A stretch of 64,000 bases of DNA, taken from contig NZ_CALPCV010000006.1 in the NCBI RefSeq assembly GCF_943193095.1, forward strand, positions 1 to 64,000, read 5' to 3'. Shown piece by piece: positions 1-7,592 of this stretch. This stretch comes from Parasutterella muris (lineage in GTDB: Bacteria; Pseudomonadota; Gammaproteobacteria; Burkholderiales; Burkholderiaceae_F). The translations under genes were made by a program, and so were the position numbers. Under the pieces are notes generated by a model, which saw only the letters and a program-made list of their open reading frames with translations, did not search any database and was not told the origin of the DNA. Numbering within the stretch: position 1 is the stretch's first letter; every line of letters starts with the position of its first letter.

Positions 1-395
1 TGATAATCACGGATTTGATAGCCGTTGCGGCCGACATAGAACGTTCGATATCTCCTCCTATAGCCCGGTAGCCGAGGCTTCCCCTGAAACTTCTCAGGGT
101 GCTTCGAGTATTCAACGGCCGCCTTGGAGAAACTTTTGAACTGTTTGGCTATGACTTGTCCTTGCCTCTGCGCGGAAGCCGCCGACGGCATGGCTCGATA
201 GTCACTGCCGTATTGATGCCTAAGTTCAGTATCCAGTTCTTTACGTGTCAGTACAGGCGCCTTTTCAAAGACACGATGTCTAAGCAGATAGACTGCGCAG
301 TTGCCGAGCTTGCGCGACAATGAACAAAGCTTGTGGCAGGCTTGCCAGTTAGCATTGTTTTTACGAATAACGTGTCGCTCGACTCTTTGAATCAT
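1..395 (-). CDS. tnpB: TnpB (OrfB) of an IS200/IS605 element, N-terminal part only
   Basis: The minus strand is open from an ATG at 395 to the left edge (about 131 codons) and reads like the N-terminal region of TnpB: a stretch with HKLCSLSRKLGNCAVYLLRH, then SFSKAAVEYSKHPEKFQGKP followed by RLPGYRRRYRTF. TnpB is the RNA-guided nuclease of these elements and a relative of Cas12. Its RuvC motifs, zinc finger and 3' guide RNA would lie beyond the edge. The start codon abuts that of tnpA on the other strand (CAT/ATG at 393-398). A stop lies three codons further upstream (402-404), so 395 is the only reasonable start. No Shine-Dalgarno sequence is visible. Whether the gene is intact cannot be judged. 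Confidence 0.85.
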   Translation of the reverse strand, partial: MIQRVERHVIRKNNANWQACHKLCSLSRKLGNCAVYLLRHRVFEKAPVLTRKELDTELRHQYGSDYRAMPSAASAQRQGQVIAKQFKSFSKAAVEYSKHPEKFQGKPRLPGYRRRYRTFYVGRNGYQIRDY

Positions 396-800
396 ATGCA
401 GTTATCTACCGGTTCTCATTGTGTTTTCAATCTCAAAGCTCACTTGATCTTCGTAGTAGCTTACAGACGAAAAGTTATTTCATCAACGATCTTGGAAAGA
501 CTCAAAGAAATTTTTGCTGACTTGTGTCAACGGGATCAAGTCAGGTTTTTGGAGTGCTCTGGAGAAGAGGATCATGTTCATCTATTGATCTCTTACCCTC
601 CGACAATTTGCCTTTCAAATCCGGTACGTAAACTAAAAACCATATCATCTCTGAAAATTCGTCAAGAATTCTTCAATCAGATTCGAAGGATGCTTTGGGG
701 CAAACGCTTTTGGACAAAAAGTTACTGTGTAATATCAGTTGGAGACGGAGCAACAACTGCCATTATTGAGAGATATATCAAAAATCATCGGCTGAATTGA
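396..800 (+). CDS. tnpA: IS200/IS605 family transposase TnpA (Y1 HUH)
   Basis: A 134-residue protein of the usual family length. It has the N-terminal strand with HLIFVVAYRRKV, the HUH metal-binding motif as His60-Val-His62 in EEDHVHLLI, and a C-terminal helix ERYIKNH whose Tyr127 lies where the single catalytic tyrosine is expected. Such enzymes cut and rejoin single-stranded DNA at hairpin-marked ends. The frame stays open upstream to 333, but the conserved fold begins only after 396, and this ATG abuts the tnpB start. The gene appears intact, so the element may still be mobile if its ends are intact. Confidence 0.9.
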   Translation: MQLSTGSHCVFNLKAHLIFVVAYRRKVISSTILERLKEIFADLCQRDQVRFLECSGEEDHVHLLISYPPTICLSNPVRKLKTISSLKIRQEFFNQIRRMLWGKRFWTKSYCVISVGDGATTAIIERYIKNHRLN

Positions 801-822
801 CATTCGGCCGGCCGCTATCCAT

Positions 823-840
823 CCCGCGCTTACGCTCGGG
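823..840. repeat. Imperfect hairpin at the IS end
   Basis: CCCGCGC (823-829), loop TTAC, GCTCGGG (834-840): seven-base arms with one C/T mismatch in the stem. TnpA of this family recognises imperfect subterminal hairpins of this size. A 10-base palindrome CGGCCGGCCG lies just before it at 805-814. Confidence 0.6.
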
Positions 841-856
841 GAATTCCGCGGAATTC
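841..856. repeat. Perfect 16-base palindrome upstream of tsaB
   Basis: GAATTCCGCGGAATTC reads the same on both strands and directly follows the IS hairpin, 31 bases before the tsaB start. It may be part of the element end, a protein-binding site, or host sequence at the insertion point. Confidence 0.5.
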
Positions 857-887
857 GTTAAAATAGACGCCAATAAGGAGTCGTTTT

Positions 888-1595
888 ATGTGTGCTGCGA
901 TATTATGTTTGGAATCTTCGGGAACGCTTTGCTCAGCGGCGGTTTCCGGTTTCAATTCGGAAATCTTTATTCAGTCGGAAGTCGATCAGAAACATACCGA
1001 AGTATTTATCGGAATGATTCGCAGAGCGCTCGAATCCGCAGGCGGATCCGCCGATAAACTTGACGCGGTCGCCTTCGGCAACGGTCCGGGCGCCTTTACG
1101 GGCGTCCGCGTGGCGTGCGGCCTTGCACAAGGCATCGGCTGGGCGCTTAACCTGCCGCTTATTCCTATCGGAACCCTTACGGCGCTCGCCTACTGCCACC
1201 GCAATGTCATTGCCGACGGATGTCGACTGCTTTCGGCGATCGACGCGCGCATGCATGAAACTTACTGCGCGGCCTACCGCTATGAAAACGGCGAGTTTGT
1301 CGAAATCCTGGCTCCCTGCACCCGCAAGCCCGAAGAAATTACAGCGCTGTGCGACGACTACAGTATTGAATATGTCTGCGGTAACGCGTTTCGCGTATAC
1401 GAAAAAGAAATCGGTTCGCTCGGCTCCGTAAAACTCCTTTCTGCAGAAGACGTGAACGCCTCCATGCTGATGCCGCTTGCGCAGCAGGCATTTGCCGAGG
1501 GCCGGCTCACAAGCGCGGAAAACGCCTCTCCCCTTTATGTCCGCGACCATGTCGCGATGACAATCAAAGAAAGAGAAGCCGGATTATTTCTCTAG
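888..1595 (+). CDS. tsaB: tRNA threonylcarbamoyladenosine biosynthesis protein TsaB
   Basis: A 235-residue protein of the ASKHA fold. The N-terminus has the family phosphate-binding strand (ILCLESSGTLCSAAV) and the hallmark GNGPGAFTGVRVACGLAQG near residues 64-83. TsaB partners TsaD and TsaE to make the t6A37 modification of ANN-decoding tRNAs in the cytoplasm. A strong ribosome binding site AAGGAG at 875-880 fixes the start. It heads the tsaB-rimI-udg run typical of Burkholderiales. Its native upstream region has been displaced or replaced by the IS200/IS605 element ending just before it. Confidence 0.93.
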   Translation: MCAAILCLESSGTLCSAAVSGFNSEIFIQSEVDQKHTEVFIGMIRRALESAGGSADKLDAVAFGNGPGAFTGVRVACGLAQGIGWALNLPLIPIGTLTALAYCHRNVIADGCRLLSAIDARMHETYCAAYRYENGEFVEILAPCTRKPEEITALCDDYSIEYVCGNAFRVYEKEIGSLGSVKLLSAEDVNASMLMPLAQQAFAEGRLTSAENASPLYVRDHVAMTIKEREAGLFL

Positions 1596-1604
1596 GCAGA
1601 CACA

Positions 1605-2057
1605 ATGACGGACTTGTTTAAAGTTCTCCCGATGACGGCGGTGCACCTTGACGAGGTCGTCCGCATTGAAGCGCTCTCCTTTTACGAACCTTGGAGCAGC
1701 GCTTCCGTCGAATCCTCTTTAAATAAAGACGGATGCTTCGTCGCGGTAGATTCATCCGACACGGTTGTCGGATATTTGATCTTCAGCTATATCTTTGACG
1801 AAGGCGAACTTTTACGCATCGCGGTGCATCCTCTGCATAAACGCAAAGGCATCGCATCCCTTCTGATTCGTCAAATGCTTAATGAAGCGAAAGCGCGCAA
1901 TATTAAACATTGGTTTCTTGAAGTGCGCGCAAGCAACTCTCCCGCCATCCGCATCTATGAGAAGTTCGGCTTTACCGTGATGGGACGAAGAAAAAGCTAT
2001 TACAAAGGCCCGCACGGCAAAGAAGACGCCATAACCATGCACCTGAACGGAAGCTGA
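1605..2057 (+). CDS. rimI: Ribosomal protein bS18 N-alanine acetyltransferase RimI
   Basis: A 150-residue GNAT acetyltransferase. The acetyl-CoA-binding segment is LRIAVHPLHKRKGIASLLIR near residues 70-89, followed by the RimI-type WFLEVRASNSPAIRIYEKFGF and a C-terminal KEDAITMHL. RimI acetylates the N-terminal alanine of ribosomal protein S18. It starts 9 bases after tsaB, and the udg start follows 4 bases after its stop, so the three genes are one transcription unit. Confidence 0.9.
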   Translation: MTDLFKVLPMTAVHLDEVVRIEALSFYEPWSSASVESSLNKDGCFVAVDSSDTVVGYLIFSYIFDEGELLRIAVHPLHKRKGIASLLIRQMLNEAKARNIKHWFLEVRASNSPAIRIYEKFGFTVMGRRKSYYKGPHGKEDAITMHLNGS

Positions 2058-2061
2058 CATC

Positions 2062-3024
2062 GTGCTCGATAAAAGAAAAACCGAACTCTGGAACGCCCTT
2101 AATCTCGGACCTCAATGGGTAGAAAGAGGTGAACTGCTCAGTCTCGCAGAGCAAGCGGAGGAGCCTGAAGCCGCTCCCGCGCTGACCGAAGCGCCAAAAC
2201 CCGCGCCCGAGAATCGTGCGCCTGTACGCTCTGAAGCAGTGCAGAAAGATGCGCCGCAGGCAACTCTGCGTACCGCTTCCGCTCATAGCGTTCCGCGCGA
2301 AATGCCGCACCGCACGCCCCCTCAGCCTGTTCGTAAAGCGGCAGCTGAACCGCAGAACACTGCGCACGGCATGAACGACAGAAGCGTCTCCGCGGAAGGC
2401 TTTTCTTCTGAAAGACAGGAAAAAATTCTCCATGCGGATTGGACTGAGCTGAAACAATTGGTGCATGACTGCAAAGTCTGCGCGATCAGTCGTCAAAGAA
2501 TTCAGCCGGTTTTCGGCGAGGGTGAACCGAAGCGGCGCCTGATGCTGATCGGCGAGGCGCCCGGTCGGGAAGAAGACAGTCAGGGTAAACCTTTTGTCGG
2601 CCCCTCGGGAAAGCTGCTTGATCATATTCTGGAAGCCTGCGGACTCGATCGTCAAAAGGATCTCGGCATTTTCAATATGCTCAAATGTCGTCCGCCGATG
2701 AACGCGACGCCCGAAAAATCTGAAAAAATCGCCTGTCAGCCGTTCCTTGATCGGCAGATCGAGCTGATCGATCCTGATCTGATTGTCGCGATGGGCAAAC
2801 CCGCCGCATCCCGCTTCTTTGGTGAAGCTAAGGCGCTTAACCCGCTGCGCGGCAAAGTACACGAATTTAATGTCGGGGGAAGAAACCGTAAAGTCATTGT
2901 GACTTTCCATCCGTCCTACCTGCTTCGCTCGCCCGGAGAAAAGCGCAAAGCATGGCTCGACTGGTGTCTTATCCTCGACACGCTGGAAGGTTTAACTTCA
3001 AATGTCGAAAGAAACAGCCTTTAA
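2062..3024 (+). CDS. Uracil-DNA glycosylase, family 4/5 (Fe-S type), with long N-terminal extension
   Basis: A 320-residue protein starting at GTG. The C-terminal ~190 residues are a 4Fe-4S uracil-DNA glycosylase: cysteines C137, C140, C209 and C225 are placed as the cluster ligands, motif GEAPGREED at 164-172, then KPFVGPSGKLL, and TFHPSYLLRSP near 281. It removes uracil from deaminated DNA. The first ~115 residues form an Ala/Pro/Glu-rich linker of low complexity after a short helical segment, common in betaproteobacterial versions, where this gene follows rimI. Its 3' end overlaps the mfd start by 23 bases. Confidence 0.9.
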   Translation: MLDKRKTELWNALNLGPQWVERGELLSLAEQAEEPEAAPALTEAPKPAPENRAPVRSEAVQKDAPQATLRTASAHSVPREMPHRTPPQPVRKAAAEPQNTAHGMNDRSVSAEGFSSERQEKILHADWTELKQLVHDCKVCAISRQRIQPVFGEGEPKRRLMLIGEAPGREEDSQGKPFVGPSGKLLDHILEACGLDRQKDLGIFNMLKCRPPMNATPEKSEKIACQPFLDRQIELIDPDLIVAMGKPAASRFFGEAKALNPLRGKVHEFNVGGRNRKVIVTFHPSYLLRSPGEKRKAWLDWCLILDTLEGLTSNVERNSL

Positions 3025-6000
3025 CGCACTTCCCGTCGTCGGCAAGTCCGCCGCGGATCTGAACCCTAAAGAAAGATACAAAGAAAAAGCACCTGCAGGA
3101 AGCGCGCTAGCGCTTTCCGTCGCTCAGAACGGCGCCCGCCTGAAAGCTTCCGGTCGGCTTCTCACCGTCATTTGCTCCGATCCGGGAGATGTGATTCGTC
3201 TTGCCGAAGAAGTCCGCTGGTTCGATCCCTCACTTCGCCTGAGCGTTTTTCCGGATTGGGAGACTCTTCCCTACGACGTTCTCAGTCCGCATGCCGACTT
3301 GGTGGGCGAGCGGCTTCAGACCCTCTTTAAACTTCTCAACCGCCATTCCGTCAAGGATGGCGTCGATGTGCTGCTGATTTCCGCGAGCACCGCTTCTCAA
3401 AGGCTCTCGCCTCGGGAATTTATCGGCGCAACGACGTTCTTCTTCCAAAAGGGCCAGCGCGTTGATCCGACCGAACTTCGCAGAGATCTGGTCGCCCGCG
3501 GCTACGAGCATGTCTCTCAGGTGGTCGCGCAAGGTGAGTTCGCCGTTCGCGGAGGACTTCTTGACTTATTCCCGATGGGCGCCAAAAAGCCGTACCGACT
3601 GGATTTCTTTGACGACGAGATCGACGAAATCCGCATCTTTGATCCAGATAATCAGCGCTCAGTTGAAAAGGTCGATGAAATTCGTCTGCTTCCCGCGCAC
3701 GAATTTCCGATGGACAAAGATGCGAGAAGCCGATTCTGCGGACGCTGGAGAGAAAAATTTGACGGCGATCCTTCTAAAGTTTCGCTCTACAAAGACATCG
3801 AAAACGGGATTGCGCCCGCCGGAATTGAGAACTATCTTCCGCTCTTTTTTGATAAGACGGAAACCCTCTTTGACTACATCGGCGAAGACTGCACTTTGAT
3901 GCTGCTCGGAGATGTCAACGAAGCGATTATTCAGTTCGATAAAGAAACCGAGGAGCGCGCCCGTTTTCTTCGCGCTGACGGAGAACGCCCGCTTCTTGAT
4001 TTGAAAGAGCTTTATCTGACGGCAACAGAATTCTTCGAACACGCGGGAGAATATCCGCGCTTAGTGCTTCTTGACGGACTGCACGAGGCGCCCGATCTTC
4101 CGAATGTTTCCATCGAAAGACGCAAGGAAGATCCGCTTGAAGGCCTTAGAGCCTACCGGGATCTTTCCAAGGTTCGAGGCTGCAGGCTCCTGATCATGGC
4201 CAATTCCGCAGGACGCCTCGAAACCATTTCCGAAGTCCTGAAAGAAAATCGACTTGCGATTCCTACCACGAAGAATTTCGAGTCTTTCCTTAAAAGCGGC
4301 AAGGACTTCGCGCTCTGCTACGGACCTCTCTATGACGGAATGCATCTTGAGGATCCGGCGATCTCCATTCTGACGGAAACCGAACTTTATGCGGGCAGCG
4401 AGCGTTCGGTCAGAAGAAAGCGCAGACGCACCGAACGCGAAAGCAACATCGACATGATGATCCGTGATCTGTCGGAGCTGAAAGTCGGTGATCCGGTGGT
4501 GCACTTGGAGCACGGCATCGGCCGCTATCGCGGTCTTTCCACAATGGATACGCCGGACGGCCCGGCTGAGTTCCTTCAGATCGATTATGCCAACGAAGCC
4601 AAGCTTTACGTTCCTGTCGCGCAGCTGCACTTAATTTCCAGATATTCGGGCTCGGATCCGGAAACCGCTCCGCTTCATTCGCTCGGACGCGGCGAGTGGG
4701 AAAAGGCTCGTAAGAAAGCCGCAAAACAGGTCCGTGATACTGCGGCCGAACTGCTCAATATCTATGCGCTGAGAGAGTCCCGCAAGGGTTTCGCCTTTAA
4801 GTTCAGTCTGGCCGATTACGAAGCATTTTCCGAGGCTTTCCCGTTTGAAGAAACCGCCGATCAGAGTGCTGCGATCCGAGCGGTTTATGAAGACATGATT
4901 TCCGATAAGCCGATGGACAGACTCGTCTGCGGCGACGTCGGCTTCGGCAAGACTGAAGTCGCGCTGCGAGCGGCGTTCATGGCAGTTATGGGCGGCAAAC
5001 AAGTCGCGGTTCTTTGTCCGACCACTCTGCTTGCTGAGCAGCACGCTCAGACATTTAAGGACCGCTTCGCGGATTTTCCGGTCCGCATCGCCGAACTCTC
5101 CCGCTTCCGCTCGACTAAGGAGACCCAGGCTGCGATCAACGGCCTGAAGGACGGCTCTATTGACATTGTGGTCGGCACGCACAAGATTCTTTCCGACAAG
5201 GTCGAATTCAAAGATCTCGGTTTAGTCGTCATTGATGAAGAACACAGATTTGGCGTGCGGCAGAAAGAGCAGCTGAAATCGCTTCGTTCGGAGGTGGACA
5301 TTCTGACGCTGACCGCGACCCCGATACCGAGAACGCTTTCCATGTCGCTTGAAGGCATTCGCGACTTCTCTGTGATTGCGACGGCGCCGCAGAAACGTCT
5401 TGCGATCAAGACATTCGTTCAGCGCGAAAGCGACTCTCTGATTCGTGAGGCTGTGCTGCGTGAACTTAAACGCGGCGGTCAGGTCTATTTCCTGCATAAC
5501 GAAGTGGAAACAATTGAGAACGCTCGGGCTCGACTCGAAAAACTGCTTCCCGAAGCTCGTATCGGCGTCGCCCACGGACAGATGAATGAGCGTGAACTTG
5601 AACGCGTCATGAGGGACTTCTATGCACAGCGTACCAATGTGCTTCTGTGCACGACCATTATTGAAACCGGCATCGACATCCCGAACGCCAACACGATCAT
5701 CATGCACCGTGCGGATAAATTCGGTTTGGCGCAGCTGCATCAGCTGAGAGGCCGTGTCGGCCGCTCGCACCATCAGGCTTACGCGTATTTAATGACGCCG
5801 GGCGAAGGCGCAATTACCAAAAACGCCGGCAAGCGGCTTGAAGCGATTAAGGAAATGGAAGAGCTCGGAAGCGGTTTCTATCTGGCGATGCATGACTTGG
5901 AAATCCGAGGAGCCGGCGAGGTCTTGGGAGAGCATCAAAGCGGGAGCATGACGGGTGTGGGCTTTGACCTCTACACCCAAATGCTTGACTCGGCGGTGAC

Positions 6001-6478
6001 CGCGCTTAAAGAAGGACGTGAACCTGATCTGCTTTCGCCGCTGGAAGCGACCACGGAAATCAACCTGCACTCGCCTGCCCTGCTGCGTTCAGACTACGTG
6101 CCGGACGTCCATAACCGTCTGATGTTCTACAAGCGTCTTGCGCAGGTCAAGACACGTGAAGATCTGTACGAAATTCAGGAAGAAATCGTTGACCGCTACG
6201 GCAAACTGACCGAAGAGGCAAAGAATCTCATTCTTACCCATCGCATTCGTATTGAAGCTAAGCCGCTCGGCGTTAAAAAAATCGATGCGGCCGATGAAGC
6301 CATCATCATGACATTTGTGGATAACCCTAGTTTTGATCCTCAAAAATTCTTTTTCATGCTTCAAAAGAATAGAAATATGCGCATGATGGGACCGAATCGG
6401 TTACGATTAGAGGCTTATAACGAGACCCCTGATAAACGAGGGGATGCCATTCTCAGAATTCTCAAGGAGCTGACGTGA
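3002..6478 (+). CDS. mfd: Transcription-repair coupling factor Mfd
   Basis: 1158 residues, the full family length. The N-terminal UvrB-like module (LSVFPDWETLPYDVLSPHAD) is followed by an RNA-polymerase-interacting domain (KVGDPVVHLEHGIGRYRGL near 495). The RecG-like translocase then has Walker A GDVGFGKTE near 643, DEEHR near 744, and the motif VI segment QLRGRVGRSHHQAYAYL; a C-terminal TRCF domain closes the protein. Mfd releases stalled RNA polymerase and recruits UvrA. The ATG at 3002 overlaps udg and is preceded by GGAAGG at 11 bases, so translational coupling is likely. Confidence 0.97.
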   Translation: MSKETAFNALPVVGKSAADLNPKERYKEKAPAGSALALSVAQNGARLKASGRLLTVICSDPGDVIRLAEEVRWFDPSLRLSVFPDWETLPYDVLSPHADLVGERLQTLFKLLNRHSVKDGVDVLLISASTASQRLSPREFIGATTFFFQKGQRVDPTELRRDLVARGYEHVSQVVAQGEFAVRGGLLDLFPMGAKKPYRLDFFDDEIDEIRIFDPDNQRSVEKVDEIRLLPAHEFPMDKDARSRFCGRWREKFDGDPSKVSLYKDIENGIAPAGIENYLPLFFDKTETLFDYIGEDCTLMLLGDVNEAIIQFDKETEERARFLRADGERPLLDLKELYLTATEFFEHAGEYPRLVLLDGLHEAPDLPNVSIERRKEDPLEGLRAYRDLSKVRGCRLLIMANSAGRLETISEVLKENRLAIPTTKNFESFLKSGKDFALCYGPLYDGMHLEDPAISILTETELYAGSERSVRRKRRRTERESNIDMMIRDLSELKVGDPVVHLEHGIGRYRGLSTMDTPDGPAEFLQIDYANEAKLYVPVAQLHLISRYSGSDPETAPLHSLGRGEWEKARKKAAKQVRDTAAELLNIYALRESRKGFAFKFSLADYEAFSEAFPFEETADQSAAIRAVYEDMISDKPMDRLVCGDVGFGKTEVALRAAFMAVMGGKQVAVLCPTTLLAEQHAQTFKDRFADFPVRIAELSRFRSTKETQAAINGLKDGSIDIVVGTHKILSDKVEFKDLGLVVIDEEHRFGVRQKEQLKSLRSEVDILTLTATPIPRTLSMSLEGIRDFSVIATAPQKRLAIKTFVQRESDSLIREAVLRELKRGGQVYFLHNEVETIENARARLEKLLPEARIGVAHGQMNERELERVMRDFYAQRTNVLLCTTIIETGIDIPNANTIIMHRADKFGLAQLHQLRGRVGRSHHQAYAYLMTPGEGAITKNAGKRLEAIKEMEELGSGFYLAMHDLEIRGAGEVLGEHQSGSMTGVGFDLYTQMLDSAVTALKEGREPDLLSPLEATTEINLHSPALLRSDYVPDVHNRLMFYKRLAQVKTREDLYEIQEEIVDRYGKLTEEAKNLILTHRIRIEAKPLGVKKIDAADEAIIMTFVDNPSFDPQKFFFMLQKNRNMRMMGPNRLRLEAYNETPDKRGDAILRILKELT

Positions 6479-7332
6479 ACCAGGATCTAGTTCTCCAAAC
6501 CAAGATCGGACATGAAGAGACTCTGCAAAAATTTCTGCATACCATCGGCCGGAAGGGAGTCATAAAAGAGCCCTGCGCGGTTCGTCTTCAGCGAATGAAT
6601 CGAGAGGAATTTGAGACGCGATGGGCAGGCAAATGCCGCGCGCTTCAAATCGACGCCAATTGGATTGAACCGAGTTTGAAGCTGAGTCAGTTCAAGCTTT
6701 TTGCGACCGATATGGATTCCACGTTTCTGAATCTGGAAACACTCGATGAGATGGCATCCTTTGTCGGCAAAGGCGAAGATGTCGCCAAAATTACCGAACT
6801 GGCGATGCAGGGCAAAATTCATAACTACGCTGAGAGTCTCACAGCCCGCGTCAAACTGCTCGCCGGCGCCGACGCCTCTATCGTGGATCGTCTGATTGAT
6901 CGTCACATCAGGCCAAATCCCGGAGCGGAAAAACTGGTCTCTGCGCTTAAAGAAGCCGGAATTCCGATGCTTCTTGTCTCGGGCGGATTCAGCTGCGTCA
7001 CGGAAGTGGTCAAAGCCCGCTACGGCTTTACACACGTCATCAGCAACGAACTTGAAATCATCGACGGTAAATTGACGGGCCGCGTGACCGGACCTTTCGG
7101 CACGCCGATTATTGACGGCCGCGGCAAGATTTCCTATGTGTCAGCCTACGCTCTGCAGCACGGCATTGAACTCTCCCAGCTCATCACGATGGGCGACGGC
7201 TCCAACGATATTCCGATGCTGGAGGCGGCCGGCCTTTCCATCGCCTGGCATGCCAAACCCAAGGTTCGTCCGCATGCGAAACAGGCGTTCGATTTCGCGC
7301 CGCTCTCCGGACTGCTCGCCCTTTTTAGTTAG
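6475..7332 (+). CDS. serB: Phosphoserine phosphatase SerB
   Basis: 285 residues, starting at a GTG that overlaps the mfd stop (GTGA). The HAD motif I DMDST places the nucleophile at Asp79 and the general acid at Asp81; motif II is SGGFSCVTE and motif III/IV is GDGSNDIPML. It performs the last step of serine synthesis. The ~70-residue N-terminal region corresponds to the regulatory/ACT-like part of longer SerB proteins. The mfd-serB order is shared with other betaproteobacteria. No clear terminator follows; an AT-rich intergenic region begins. Confidence 0.93.
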   Translation: MNQDLVLQTKIGHEETLQKFLHTIGRKGVIKEPCAVRLQRMNREEFETRWAGKCRALQIDANWIEPSLKLSQFKLFATDMDSTFLNLETLDEMASFVGKGEDVAKITELAMQGKIHNYAESLTARVKLLAGADASIVDRLIDRHIRPNPGAEKLVSALKEAGIPMLLVSGGFSCVTEVVKARYGFTHVISNELEIIDGKLTGRVTGPFGTPIIDGRGKISYVSAYALQHGIELSQLITMGDGSNDIPMLEAAGLSIAWHAKPKVRPHAKQAFDFAPLSGLLALFS

Positions 7333-7396
7333 TTCGCTTATTAAGGAATTTTTTCGATTCCTATCTTAGAATTTTCCCTTATATGATCAATTTTTG

Positions 7397-7410
7397 CACG
7401 AATATTCGTG
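7397..7410. promoter_or_regulatory. Palindromic operator candidate upstream of the lyase-DcuC operon
   Basis: CACGAATATTCGTG is a perfect 14-base palindrome flanked by TTG on the left and TCAA on the right, giving near-symmetry over about 20 bases. It lies 183 bases before the lyase start in AT-rich, non-coding sequence. A related half, CCGTGCAA, recurs near 7512. The binding protein is unknown. Confidence 0.45.
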
Positions 7411-7534
7411 TCAAATTTTAAATAAATAGAATCCTTTCATTCAATCTTTTGATTTATTTTCGAAGAACATCGACTGTTACAGTTAGAAATAGATCAATGA
7501 TAATACAAGTATCCGTGCAAAATTAGAACGTCGC

Positions 7535-7589
7535 TTCTCCCGGCAAAGAATAGACTGTAAGCGTATTCAATACTCAATCACCGGGAGAA
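7535..7589 (+). promoter_or_regulatory. Leader hairpin sequestering the ribosome binding site of the lyase gene
   Basis: TTCTCCCGG (7535-7543) is perfectly complementary to CCGGGAGAA (7581-7589). The second arm contains the Shine-Dalgarno sequence GGGAGA, whose start codon is at 7593. Inside the 37-base loop, GAATA and TATTC can form an inner stem. In the closed form the ribosome binding site is fully paired, as in translational riboswitches, thermometers or protein-controlled leaders. The pairing is seen directly; the function is inferred. Confidence 0.5.
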
Positions 7590-7592
7590 ATA

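Larger units (their letters stand above)
1..860. mobile_element. IS200/IS605-type insertion sequence, tnpA-proximal end
   Basis: Divergent tnpB (cut by the left edge) and tnpA, followed on the tnpA side by an imperfect hairpin at 823-840. This matches the known IS605/IS608 layout with subterminal hairpins rather than terminal inverted repeats. The exact boundary is not determined; it lies between the hairpin (840) and the tsaB ribosome binding site (875). The element has therefore inserted immediately upstream of tsaB. Confidence 0.7.

Noticed and set aside
933..1550. Long minus-strand open frame opposite tsaB
   Set aside because: tsaB on the plus strand has a clear family match; the antisense frame is a shadow.
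1972..2910. 312-codon minus-strand frame opposite the uracil-DNA glycosylase
   Set aside because: Arg/Phe-rich antisense translation without domains; the plus strand gene is certain.
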